Positions 1-5,147 of a stretch of 5,803 nucleotides of DNA are shown here, one piece after another. The position numbers and the translations under genes are program-made. The first letter of the stretch is position 1; the number at the start of each line of letters is the position of its first letter. The DNA lies in assembly GCA_038328705.1 (NCBI GenBank), contig JBBQMG010000199.1:1-5803 (forward strand). Reading direction: 5' to 3'. The stretch comes from UBA668 sp038328705 (GTDB lineage: Bacteria > Actinomycetota > Acidimicrobiia > Acidimicrobiales > Ilumatobacteraceae). Below the pieces are notes generated by a model. The model was given only the letters and a program-made list of their open reading frames with translations, was not told the DNA's origin and searched no databases.

Positions 1-570
1 GCGAGCATGAGCGATCGTCTCCAGGGAACTGTGTGGGACCGCGTGCGTGCCAAGGTGCAGGAAGACCCGCGCCTGCGGGCCAGCCAGACCCGGGCGCAAT
101 CCGCGGCATTGCTGCGCGGCCTGCTGTTCGGCGCCGACGGCCGCGCCATGTCGACGACCCACTGGCTTAAGAAGGGCAAGATCTACCGCTACTACACCAG
201 CCAGGCGATCCGGCAGGAGGAGGCGAACGACGCTAGATACCACCGGCTCCCGGCCGGTGAAATTGAAGCCGTGATGATGGGCCAGGTCCGGGCAGTGCTG
301 CGCCAGCCCGAGATCGTCGTCGGCACCTGGCGCGCGGCGCTCGCCGAGGCACCGGACCTGACGGAGGCTGAGGTGCGGGATTCGCTGAGCCGGCTCGACC
401 CGATGTGGGACGAGTTGTTCCCGGCCGAGCAGGAGCGAATTGTGCGCCTGCTCGTGGAGCGCGTGGTGGTGAGCGAGGCGGGGGCGGAGATCACGCTGAA
501 GCTGGACGGCATCGCCGGCCTCGCGCGGGATCTGATGGCGCGACCCGTCGAGACGCGGAGGGCAGCATGA
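1..570 (+). CDS. Large serine recombinase, C-terminal part (partial at left edge)
   Basis: This is the C-terminal portion of a large serine site-specific recombinase, a DNA-cutting and rejoining enzyme. The frame is open to the first base, so the ATG at 7 is probably internal and the catalytic resolvase domain with its serine should lie upstream of the window. Counting from that ATG, residues 8-35 match the end of the 'recombinase' domain (VWDRVRAKV...). Residues 36-66 (LLRGLLFGADG...YRYYTSQ) match the position of the zinc beta-ribbon. Residues 85-150 form a charged, probably coiled-coil helix region with WDELFPAEQERIVRLLVERV, a very typical motif near the end of these proteins. There is no cysteine in the 187 residues, so the ribbon cannot bind zinc in the usual way. 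I recall Cys-less versions from related alphaproteobacterial recombinases. The TGA overlaps the ATG of the next gene (ATGA), suggesting translational coupling. The family assignment is firm; whether the enzyme is whole cannot be judged from this window. Confidence 0.85.
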   Translation, partial: ASMSDRLQGTVWDRVRAKVQEDPRLRASQTRAQSAALLRGLLFGADGRAMSTTHWLKKGKIYRYYTSQAIRQEEANDARYHRLPAGEIEAVMMGQVRAVLRQPEIVVGTWRAALAEAPDLTEAEVRDSLSRLDPMWDELFPAEQERIVRLLVERVVVSEAGAEITLKLDGIAGLARDLMARPVETRRAA

Positions 571-647
571 CGACCGTCACCGTCGTGGTGCCGCTGAAGA
601 TCCGGCAGTGGGGCGGTCGCTAGGCGATTATCACGCCGGATGGCGCG
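567..647 (+). pseudogene. 5' stub of recombinase-partner HTH gene, ended by an amber codon
   Basis: The ATG at 567 overlaps the recombinase stop, the usual arrangement for a small DNA-binding partner gene that follows this recombinase type. It reads MTTVTVVVPLKIRQWGGR and then TAG at 621-623. Past the stop the same frame continues AIITPDGA, which is what intact relatives have after a basic GGRK-like stretch, so the TAG probably replaced a lysine codon (AAG). After about 647 the similarity stops and a further TAG follows near 768. The missing central and C-terminal parts resemble the fragments found at 1562-1681 and 3887-4171. As it stands it could produce only an 18-residue peptide. The match to intact relatives is from memory of the family, not from an alignment. 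Confidence 0.65.
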
Positions 648-890
648 GTTATTGTTCGAAAGAGGATCTTGGGACAAACTCCATCTGCAACGCGCTCGCA
701 CCTGCCGTGCACGCCCAACCGTGGCAAAGCCCGTTGCAGTGAGCACGCTTCGCGCCAGCGACGCTAGAGAGCGATAATCCGCTTATGAACACTGTCAGTA
801 AGAGGGGCACAACCCCGGGCACGCAGGTGCAGCAATAATCGGAATCCCGCGGCCGCATGGCGGATTTCTGCCATCGTTGCGTAGGCGCCG
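648..890. other. Non-coding stretch between recombinase remnant and DUF4239 gene
   Basis: About 240 bases without a supportable gene. The frames contain frequent stops. The minus-strand ORFs across it have no family resemblance and are judged shadows. It holds an 8-base inverted repeat (CTGCAACG at 685-692 and CGTTGCAG at 732-739) and a short GGGGCACAACCCC hairpin near 804-816. Neither is followed by a T run, so no terminator is called. I see no convincing sigma-70 or EcfG-type promoter, although any promoter for the following gene should lie here. It also holds the left break point where the recombinase-partner gene loses its reading. Confidence 0.5.
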
Positions 891-1560
891 ATGGGATCGA
901 TTCGAGAGACGCTTCAGATCGCCCGGGCTTTTGCCCCTGTTACCACTGTCACTGCCAGCCTACTTGTGGTCTTCACCATTTTCTCCGGCGGCGTCGTTGG
1001 GCTCTATCTCCATCGAGTTCTCCCGCCTAGCCACCTCACTCGCGAAACCCAGGATGTTATTCGCCTCGGCATTGGTATGATCTCGGTGCTGTCCTCGCTC
1101 GTTCTCGGACTGCTAATCGCCACTGCGAAGGGTTCCTACGACACCTCCGACCAAGCTGTACGCCACTATGCAGCGGAGCTCCCGCTATTGAATGAGACGC
1201 TGCGCGACTACGGTGGCGATTCGTCTGTTCCGCGCGACCTGCTGCGAAAATACACTGAGGGGCTTCTGAATGACATCTGGCCGACAAATGGAGGCATGCC
1301 GCACGTAAGTAATGTGCGAACCGGGCAGCTAATGAAACACGTGAGAGAGAAAGTGCGGGCGCTGAACCCGGCGGATTACGGCCAAGAATGGCTAAAGGAC
1401 CAGGCATTGGCAATCAATGTAAATCTTTAGCGGGAACGTTGGCTGCTGATCGGTCAGTAGGAGCGCAACGTGTCTCCATTTGTGTTGGTTGTTCTCGCCT
1501 CCGGGATCACGATCATTTTCATGACTTTCGTCATCAATGCGCCGAGAAATGCCATGGTCG
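891..1560 (+). pseudogene. DUF4239 (bestrophin-like) membrane protein, broken by two amber codons and 3' truncated
   Basis: The open part (891-1430, 179 aa) starts at ATG 891. An in-frame TAG at 882-884 rules out a longer start, and the ribosome binding site is weak. Hydrophobic segments lie at about residues 19-41 and 57-78, the second ending in VLGLLIATAKGSYDT. A soluble region follows with DQAVRHYAAEL, LLRKYTEGLLNDIWP and QEWLKDQALAINVNL. This matches the DUF4239 family of uncharacterised membrane proteins as I remember it. The reading then meets TAG at 1428-1430, but the same frame continues with RERWLLIGQ, a second TAG at 1458-1460, and ERNVSPFVLVVLASGITII, the expected third membrane segment, ending in NAPRNAMV. 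Relatives have Leu at the first stop, so TTG to TAG would explain it. Near 1560 the homology ends abruptly in a fragment of another gene, losing the last membrane segment and C-terminus. The function of the family is unknown. The gene is very probably dead, or makes a C-terminally truncated protein. Confidence 0.72.
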
Positions 1561-1561
1561 G

Positions 1562-1681
1562 CTGGTTGGGGCGATTCTGGATGGGCGGCAGGCGGAGGGG
1601 ATGACGCTGCCGGGGTTGATAGAAGGGGTAGCGGTGGAGCGGGGAGCGACCCGGGTTCTCGCGGAAGCGCCTTTGCCCTAA
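1562..1681 (+). pseudogene. 3' fragment of a second recombinase-partner HTH gene
   Basis: In the frame ending at TAA 1679-1681 the sequence reads LVGAILDGRQAEGMTLPGL followed by an acidic tail ending EAPLP. This is the C-terminal part of the same small HTH protein whose better preserved copy lies at 3887-4171 (MVEAILDGRQPKGMTLPGL). Upstream of 1562 the frame carries no resemblance to that family, because the DNA there belongs to the DUF4239 remnant read in another frame. The helix-turn-helix part is therefore missing and the fragment has no start of its own. It marks the right side of a fusion between two unrelated genes. Confidence 0.75.
1571..1648 (+). repeat. Direct repeat copy A (78 bp) shared with 4040-4117
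   Basis: Codon by codon against 4040-4117 without gaps, I count 10 mismatches in 78 bases (about 87% identity). Most mismatches are at third positions or are conservative, so the two copies look like diverged homologous gene segments rather than a fresh duplication. The offset is 2469 bases. Both copies have the same orientation and flank the amidase and brkB genes. Confidence 0.8.
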
Positions 1682-1728
1682 CCTCCTGGGCAGCGTGGCA
1701 GTGGGCCAACCACCGCCAGCGGAGACAT

Positions 1729-1734
1729 GGAGGG
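1729..1734 (+). promoter_or_regulatory. Ribosome binding site deciding the amidase start
   Basis: GGAGGG lies 8 bases before the GTG at 1743, a good Shine-Dalgarno match and spacing. The alternative in-frame ATG at 1695 has no comparable site and would add 16 residues without family resemblance. Confidence 0.6.
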
Positions 1735-1742
1735 CAGCCAGC

Positions 1743-2660
1743 GTGCCATCGACGATCCACTTCCTCGACCGCAGCATGGTTGCCTTCGCCATCGACCCCG
1801 AAGCAACGCCAAGGCTGGAGGTGACCGCCCCCTGCGAAGTCATGATCGAGACGCACGACGCACGCTCGGGCAAACTGATGCGTGCGGAGGACGAGGCCCA
1901 GACGGCCCCGGTCTTCACTGACCGGTTTCCGCGCACCAACCCGGCGACTGGTCCAGTTCGCGTTGCCGGCGCTGAACCAGGTGACGCTCTAGTGGTCGAG
2001 ATACTGCGCATCGATCTCGACGACTACGGCTTCGTGATGGTGAAGCCTGACGCCGGCCTGGTGCAGGGGCTGGTGAACCGCACTGAGGCTAAGGTCTTGC
2101 CGGTCGTCGATGGGCAGGTGCATTTCGGCACACTGCGCCTGCCGATCCGCCCGATGATCGGGGTCATGGCGACGGCCCCGGCGCAGGCTATCGCCACCGC
2201 CTATATCGGCCGGCATGGCGGCAACATGGACAACAACCGGGTTACTGTCGGCACCCGGATTCACTTGCCGGTGCAGGTGCCCGGTGCCTCGTTTTATGTC
2301 GGCGACCTGCACGCCACGATGGGTGACGGGGAGATGTCAGGCTCCGGGGTGGAGATCGGCGGGCGGGTGCACCTGCGCCTGCGGCTCGAGAAAGGCGCCG
2401 CGCGGGAATGGCCTTGGATGGAGACGGAAAACCTCTTGATTACTACCGCTGCTGCCCCGGGCTTTGACGAGGCCGCCGAGATCGCCGCGCGATCGATGAT
2501 GGCGTTGTTGCAGGAGCGCCTGAGCATCACCCCAAGTGATGCATTCGCCCTATTGTCGATCGCCGGTGACGTCAGAGTGAACCAGCACTGCCGAAGCAGC
2601 ATCGGCTCAAGCGTGCGCGTTGAGTTCCCCAAACTGAATACCGGGTTCAGCCGCGAGTGA
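1743..2660 (+). CDS. Acetamidase/formamidase family protein
   Basis: A predicted 305-residue cytosolic amidase of the FmdA/AmdA family, which hydrolyses short amides such as formamide or acetamide to ammonia and the acid. The frame is open from 1695, but the GTG at 1743 is preferred: GGAGGG at 1729-1734 sits 8 bases before it, and family resemblance begins just after it (TIHFLDRS). From this start, an N-terminal beta-rich region is followed by EPGDALVVEIL, then the family signature GRHGGNMD (about residues 156-163) and GDLHATMGDGE (187-197), which carry the conserved Asp, His and Glu residues associated with the metal and active site. The C-terminal helix region ends with LSIAGDVRVNQ (about 271-281). 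Length and motifs are those of an intact enzyme. No amide transporter, regulator or nitrogen-metabolism gene is next to it, so the substrate cannot be narrowed down. It sits just after gene fragments and is probably expressed from its own unidentified promoter. Confidence 0.9.
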   Translation: MPSTIHFLDRSMVAFAIDPEATPRLEVTAPCEVMIETHDARSGKLMRAEDEAQTAPVFTDRFPRTNPATGPVRVAGAEPGDALVVEILRIDLDDYGFVMVKPDAGLVQGLVNRTEAKVLPVVDGQVHFGTLRLPIRPMIGVMATAPAQAIATAYIGRHGGNMDNNRVTVGTRIHLPVQVPGASFYVGDLHATMGDGEMSGSGVEIGGRVHLRLRLEKGAAREWPWMETENLLITTAAAPGFDEAAEIAARSMMALLQERLSITPSDAFALLSIAGDVRVNQHCRSSIGSSVRVEFPKLNTGFSRE

Positions 2661-2739
2661 GCACGGTACAACACACCCCACAGGCGTTGCAACTCAGACC
2701 TTGTCGGCATCACGTGGGTGGAAACCATACGGCGGTGCG

Positions 2740-2824
2740 ATGACGCATCCAAACTTACTGGACACTGATCAAGGGCACCGTCTTTGCCTTTTTTGATGAT
2801 GAAGCGCTGAGCCGTGGCGCTGCC
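2740..2824 (+). other. Displaced N-terminal coding segment of the BrkB-family gene
   Basis: In the frame of the downstream gene this stretch reads YWTLIKGTVFAFF, then DDEALSRGAA, and runs straight into the ATG at 2825. This is the standard N-terminus of YihY/BrkB proteins (a W-L-K-T block followed by a D-ALSRGAA block), so it was coding. No ATG, GTG or TTG occurs in that frame between the TGA at 2741-2743 and 2825. An ATG at 2740 lies one frame off. Reading ATG ACG CAT CCA AAC, skipping one T at about 2755, and resuming at TAC TGG joins it to the conserved block. The likely lesion is therefore a one-base insertion or a sequencing error. Confidence 0.65.
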
Positions 2825-3649
2825 ATGGCGTTCTATGCCGCCACGTCACTCGCTCCGGTCCTGCTTATCGTGATTGCGATTGCCGGCATGGCGTTCGGGC
2901 ACGACGCTGCGCAAAACGCAATTGCCGCGCAGCTGAGCGGATCAATGGGGCAGAGCAGTGTGGAGATGCTGCAGTCAGCCATCCAAAGCGCGTCAGACGC
3001 AACTTCGGGGACGGTAGGGACCATCATCGGCAACGTGACCCTGGTGGCCACCGCATCTGGTGTTTTTGGCGAGATGCAGACCTCCCTGAACGCGATCTGG
3101 AACGTCGAGCCAGCCGGGGCCACTCTCTCACGCCTGTTCCGGGCTCGAATTGCAAGCGTCGGCTTGGTGGCTGCATTGGGATTCCTGCTCATCGTCTCGC
3201 TTGTCGCAAGCGCCCTTATCACCGCGATCGGTGGCTACATCACGGGCTACCTACCCTTCGGAACCCTGATTATCAGCGTGATCAACACAGGGATCTCATT
3301 TGCTCTTCTTGCGGTCCTGTTTGCTGCGATCTACAAAGTGCTGCCGGACCGGAAGCTGGAGTGGCGCGACGTGATCGTTGGCGCTTGCATTACCGCGACA
3401 TTGTACACTATCGGCAAATCGCTAATCGGGTGGTATCTTGGATCGAGCACTGTGGCGTCTGCGAATGGAGCAGCGGGATCTCTGCTTATCGTGTTTCTCT
3501 GGGTTTACTATTCGTCCCAAGTTTTCCTTCTCGGGGCGGAGTTCACCCATCAGCGTTGGTTGCAACGACATCCGCTGAGCGCCAACGGTCGAGATGCCGC
3601 ACCCGCACCCCGAGCCGTCGAGCCTCCCAGCCGTGCTCGAGACGGCTGA
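2825..3649 (+). CDS. YihY/virulence factor BrkB family inner-membrane protein (N-terminus displaced)
   Basis: A polytopic inner-membrane protein of the YihY/BrkB family (once linked to RNase BN and serum resistance; the function is generally unknown). From ATG 2825 there are 274 residues with about six membrane segments, at roughly 8-24, 63-82, 112-138, 144-170, 183-206 and 216-240. Family marks are SLAPVLLIVIAIAG, GVFGEMQTSLNAIW (79-92), YKVLPDRKLEWRDV (170-183), KSLIGWYLG (198-206) and the last segment LWVYYSSQVFLLGAEF. The tail after residue 245 is hydrophilic and proline-rich. No ribosome binding site precedes ATG 2825, and the conserved first ~23 codons lie upstream in frame without a start codon, so this ATG is probably not the native start. 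The gene follows the amidase by about 80-165 bases with no evidence of co-regulation. The family call is firm; whether the gene is functional is doubtful. Confidence 0.87.
   Translation: MAFYAATSLAPVLLIVIAIAGMAFGHDAAQNAIAAQLSGSMGQSSVEMLQSAIQSASDATSGTVGTIIGNVTLVATASGVFGEMQTSLNAIWNVEPAGATLSRLFRARIASVGLVAALGFLLIVSLVASALITAIGGYITGYLPFGTLIISVINTGISFALLAVLFAAIYKVLPDRKLEWRDVIVGACITATLYTIGKSLIGWYLGSSTVASANGAAGSLLIVFLWVYYSSQVFLLGAEFTHQRWLQRHPLSANGRDAAPAPRAVEPPSRARDG
3613..3647. other. Imperfect hairpin at the end of the BrkB-family gene
   Basis: AGCCGTC at 3613-3619 pairs with GACGGCT at 3641-3647, and the next GAG (3620-3622) pairs with CTC (3636-3638) across a two-base bulge, leaving a 13-base loop. 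It ends at the TGA. No T run follows, so it is not a standard intrinsic terminator, and it may simply reflect GC-rich coding sequence. Confidence 0.3.
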
Positions 3650-3754
3650 CCTGACTGCGGCGAAACGAAGCGTTCCGAATCACTCGTCCTGACCGTGGTT
3701 GCCTTTGCCATCGTGCTCGTCAGCCTTGCGCGCGAACTTAAACGACGCGCGTGA
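3650..3754 (+). other. In-frame tail beyond the BrkB TGA encoding a membrane-like segment
   Basis: Directly after the TGA at 3647-3649 the same frame stays open for 34 codons to a TGA at 3752-3754. It encodes a charged stretch (ETKRSES), a hydrophobic run (LVLTVVAFAIVLVSLA) and a basic end (RELKRRA). This pattern looks like a short transmembrane anchor with positive-inside residues, not random sequence. It may be a C-terminal extension cut off by a nonsense mutation, or a very small membrane protein starting at GTG 3695. No ribosome binding site is evident. Confidence 0.35.
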
Positions 3755-3886
3755 CTAATGAGGTGTTCGGACGGTTGGAATCAGCCGGCCACCTAAATTA
3801 GATGTCGCAACGCGCAACCAAACTCCTCAGTTCGGTAGACAGCTGGCATTTGAGGTCTGAGGACGACCAACGCCCATCCGTCGCTT

Positions 3887-4171
3887 ATGAAGGCGCTGGC
3901 CGGGGCGCACCGGTGGCGGCACATGTTGGAGGCCGGCGAGCATGGCACAGCGCGGGAACTCGCCAAAGCGGAGCGGGTCAATAAGACCTACATCTGCCGA
4001 GCGCTGCGGCTGACGCTGTTGGCGCCGGACATGGTCGAGGCGATCCTGGATGGGCGGCAGCCGAAGGGGATGACGCTGCCGGGGTTGATGGCGGGGGTGG
4101 AGGTGGAGTGGGGCGCGCAACTCCAACCTCTCCAGTTGCGTCCGCTGATGTTCGAAACGCCGCGGCCGTAG
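3887..4171 (+). pseudogene. 3' two thirds of recombinase-partner HTH gene
   Basis: Reads 94 residues from an in-frame ATG at 3887. The family match seems to begin slightly earlier, at about 3875 (HPSLMKALAGAHRW), downstream of a TGA at 3851-3853. Residues 2-16 form a basic helix with the KALA-AHRW motif. Residues 20-41 (TARELAKAERVNKTYICRAL) form a helix-turn-helix resembling KorB/ParB-type DNA-binding helices. RLTLLAPDMVEAILDGRQP follows, a hallmark of the small protein encoded right after serine recombinases of this type. The N-terminal beta strand (VVVPLKIR...TPDG) is missing here but is present as the stub at 567-647, about 3.2 kb upstream. No ribosome binding site precedes ATG 3887, so translation is unlikely. 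The partner proteins are probably regulators or accessory factors of recombination; I know of no demonstrated role. The TAG at 4169-4171 is four bases from the end of the convergent gene. Confidence 0.72.
4040..4117 (+). repeat. Direct repeat copy B (78 bp) shared with 1571-1648
   Basis: About 87% identical to 1571-1648 by hand comparison and in the same orientation. It lies in the LAPDMVEAILDG to GVEVEWG coding part of the HTH fragment. Beyond 4117 the two copies diverge in both length and sequence. Confidence 0.8.
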
Positions 4172-4175
4172 ATCA

Positions 4176-5147
4176 TCAAAGCACAAACCAGTTGGCATCC
4201 ACCGGCCCCTTCGCCTTCACGAAAATCGTCAGATCGGCGGTGGTGTCGTTGTTCACGTTGCCCTGGATCAGCCGCACTGCCCCCTGCACCTCCCAGCGCA
4301 GCTGGCCCGGGGTGCCGTTGAACGCCGCGGTGCCGATGAAGCTGAATGCGTCGTTTGCTAGAGTCGACGCGATGGAGTCGATGCGCGACAGGTCGAGCTG
4401 CTCGCCGACGCCCCGGCTGATGTCTTGGAACGTGCTAGCGGTGGTGCTGGCAGGGCCTACAGCGCTCGATAGGAACTGGAACTTGTCAGTGCCGCCGAGT
4501 GCTGTGATGTCGTACAGGCCGGCACCGATGAACAAGATGTCGCTGCCCAGGGTGCCGGACTGGTGGGGTGTGATACCGACGGCGAGACCAGCTACACTCA
4601 GCGGGCCGGGGTCGTCGTTGATGATGACGCCTTGTGCAGATGGTGCCCCGCTGGCGGCAGCGCCGGCCGGCGGCGTGTCATCGTTCACGATCGTCGTCGT
4701 GGCGCGCCCGGGTTGAATCCGCGCGCCACCGGTGGCGGTGGACAGGGTGAGCGCGAACGCCTCGTCCGGCTCCAGCATGGCGTCGCCGGCGATATTCACG
4801 GTGATGGTGGCGGTGGACTCACCGGGGGCGAAACTGGCCATGCCTGAGGGCAGCACCGCGCCGGAGAAATCGGCCGCGGTGACCGAGGGGCCGCCGAGCA
4901 GCTGGATCGAATAGGTGCGGGGATTATTGTCCCATTGCGAGCCAGCCGCCACAACGCCACCCGACAGTTCGGGAAGGGTGCCGGTAAAGATCGACGCGAC
5001 AGCGTTCGCGTCGATGGACGAACCGCCATTGTTCAGCGTGAAATCGCCACTCTCGCCGTCCCACCTGACCGACGGCGTGGTACCTGGCGGATACCAGAAC
5101 GCCATCACCGTGTCTGGCCCGATCGGCACCGGGGTTGCCAGTGTAAA
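4176..5147 (-). CDS. Calx-beta / serralysin C-terminal secreted protein, C-terminal part after a frameshift
   Basis: The C-terminal part of a large exported protein. The frame is open up to 5273, but meaningful sequence starts near 5147 with FTLATPVPIGPDTVMAFW, continuing the protein read in another frame upstream. In order it holds: the end of a beta-sandwich domain, to about 4893 (...NNPRTYSIQLL); the second half of a Calx-beta calcium-binding repeat (about 4677-4883: VTAADFSG, SFAPGESTATITVNIAGD, EPDEAFALTLS, IVNDD); an orphan second repeat end (GVIINDD); a degenerate RTX-like stretch (GSDILFIGAGLYDITALGGTD, about 4480-4550); and the M10 serralysin C-terminal domain (LDLSRIDSI, FSFIGTAAFNGTPGQLRWE, LIQGNVNNDTTADLTIF) ending WFVL. 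This ending is typical of type I secretion substrates, so the product would leave through an ABC/MFP/TolC exporter not present here. No catalytic domain is visible, so an adhesive or structural role is a guess. Confidence 0.82.
   Translation of the reverse strand, partial: FTLATPVPIGPDTVMAFWYPPGTTPSVRWDGESGDFTLNNGGSSIDANAVASIFTGTLPELSGGVVAAGSQWDNNPRTYSIQLLGGPSVTAADFSGAVLPSGMASFAPGESTATITVNIAGDAMLEPDEAFALTLSTATGGARIQPGRATTTIVNDDTPPAGAAASGAPSAQGVIINDDPGPLSVAGLAVGITPHQSGTLGSDILFIGAGLYDITALGGTDKFQFLSSAVGPASTTASTFQDISRGVGEQLDLSRIDSIASTLANDAFSFIGTAAFNGTPGQLRWEVQGAVRLIQGNVNNDTTADLTIFVKAKGPVDANWFVL

Noticed and set aside
685..739. 8-base inverted repeat CTGCAACG/CGTTGCAG as a recombinase site or transposon end
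   Set aside because: Pairing does not extend beyond 8 bases, and a match this short is expected by chance in a few hundred GC-rich bases.
192..746. Long minus-strand ORF opposite the recombinase tail
   Set aside because: Composition is Arg/Ser-rich noise typical of the antisense of a GC-rich gene. No recognisable motif, and the plus strand is clearly coding.
621..1460. Reassignment of TAG as a sense codon, because three disrupted readings contain in-frame TAG
   Set aside because: The HTH fragment itself ends with TAG at 4169, and the other lesions are frameshifts. Ordinary gene decay explains everything, and no tRNA or release-factor evidence is present.
1388..1567. Upstream part of the 97-residue ORF 1388-1681 as a real N-terminus
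   Set aside because: This DNA encodes the DUF4239 remnant in another frame. Only the part after about 1562 resembles a known protein.
1454..2011. Overlapping minus-strand ORFs across the fusion point and amidase start (1392-1856, 1454-2011)
   Set aside because: They run across unrelated plus-strand fragments and part of the amidase, with no family resemblance; shadows.
3613..3647. Hairpin at the end of brkB as an intrinsic terminator
   Set aside because: No T run follows, there is a bulge, and the arms lie in coding sequence.
3802..3984. 60-residue plus-strand ORF starting at ATG 3802
   Set aside because: No ribosome binding site or family resemblance, and it overlaps the HTH reading in another frame.
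4108..4716. 202-residue plus-strand ORF and other plus-strand ORFs at 4563-5708
   Set aside because: They lie opposite the Calx-beta/serralysin C-terminal reading, which has clear domain motifs; antisense shadows.
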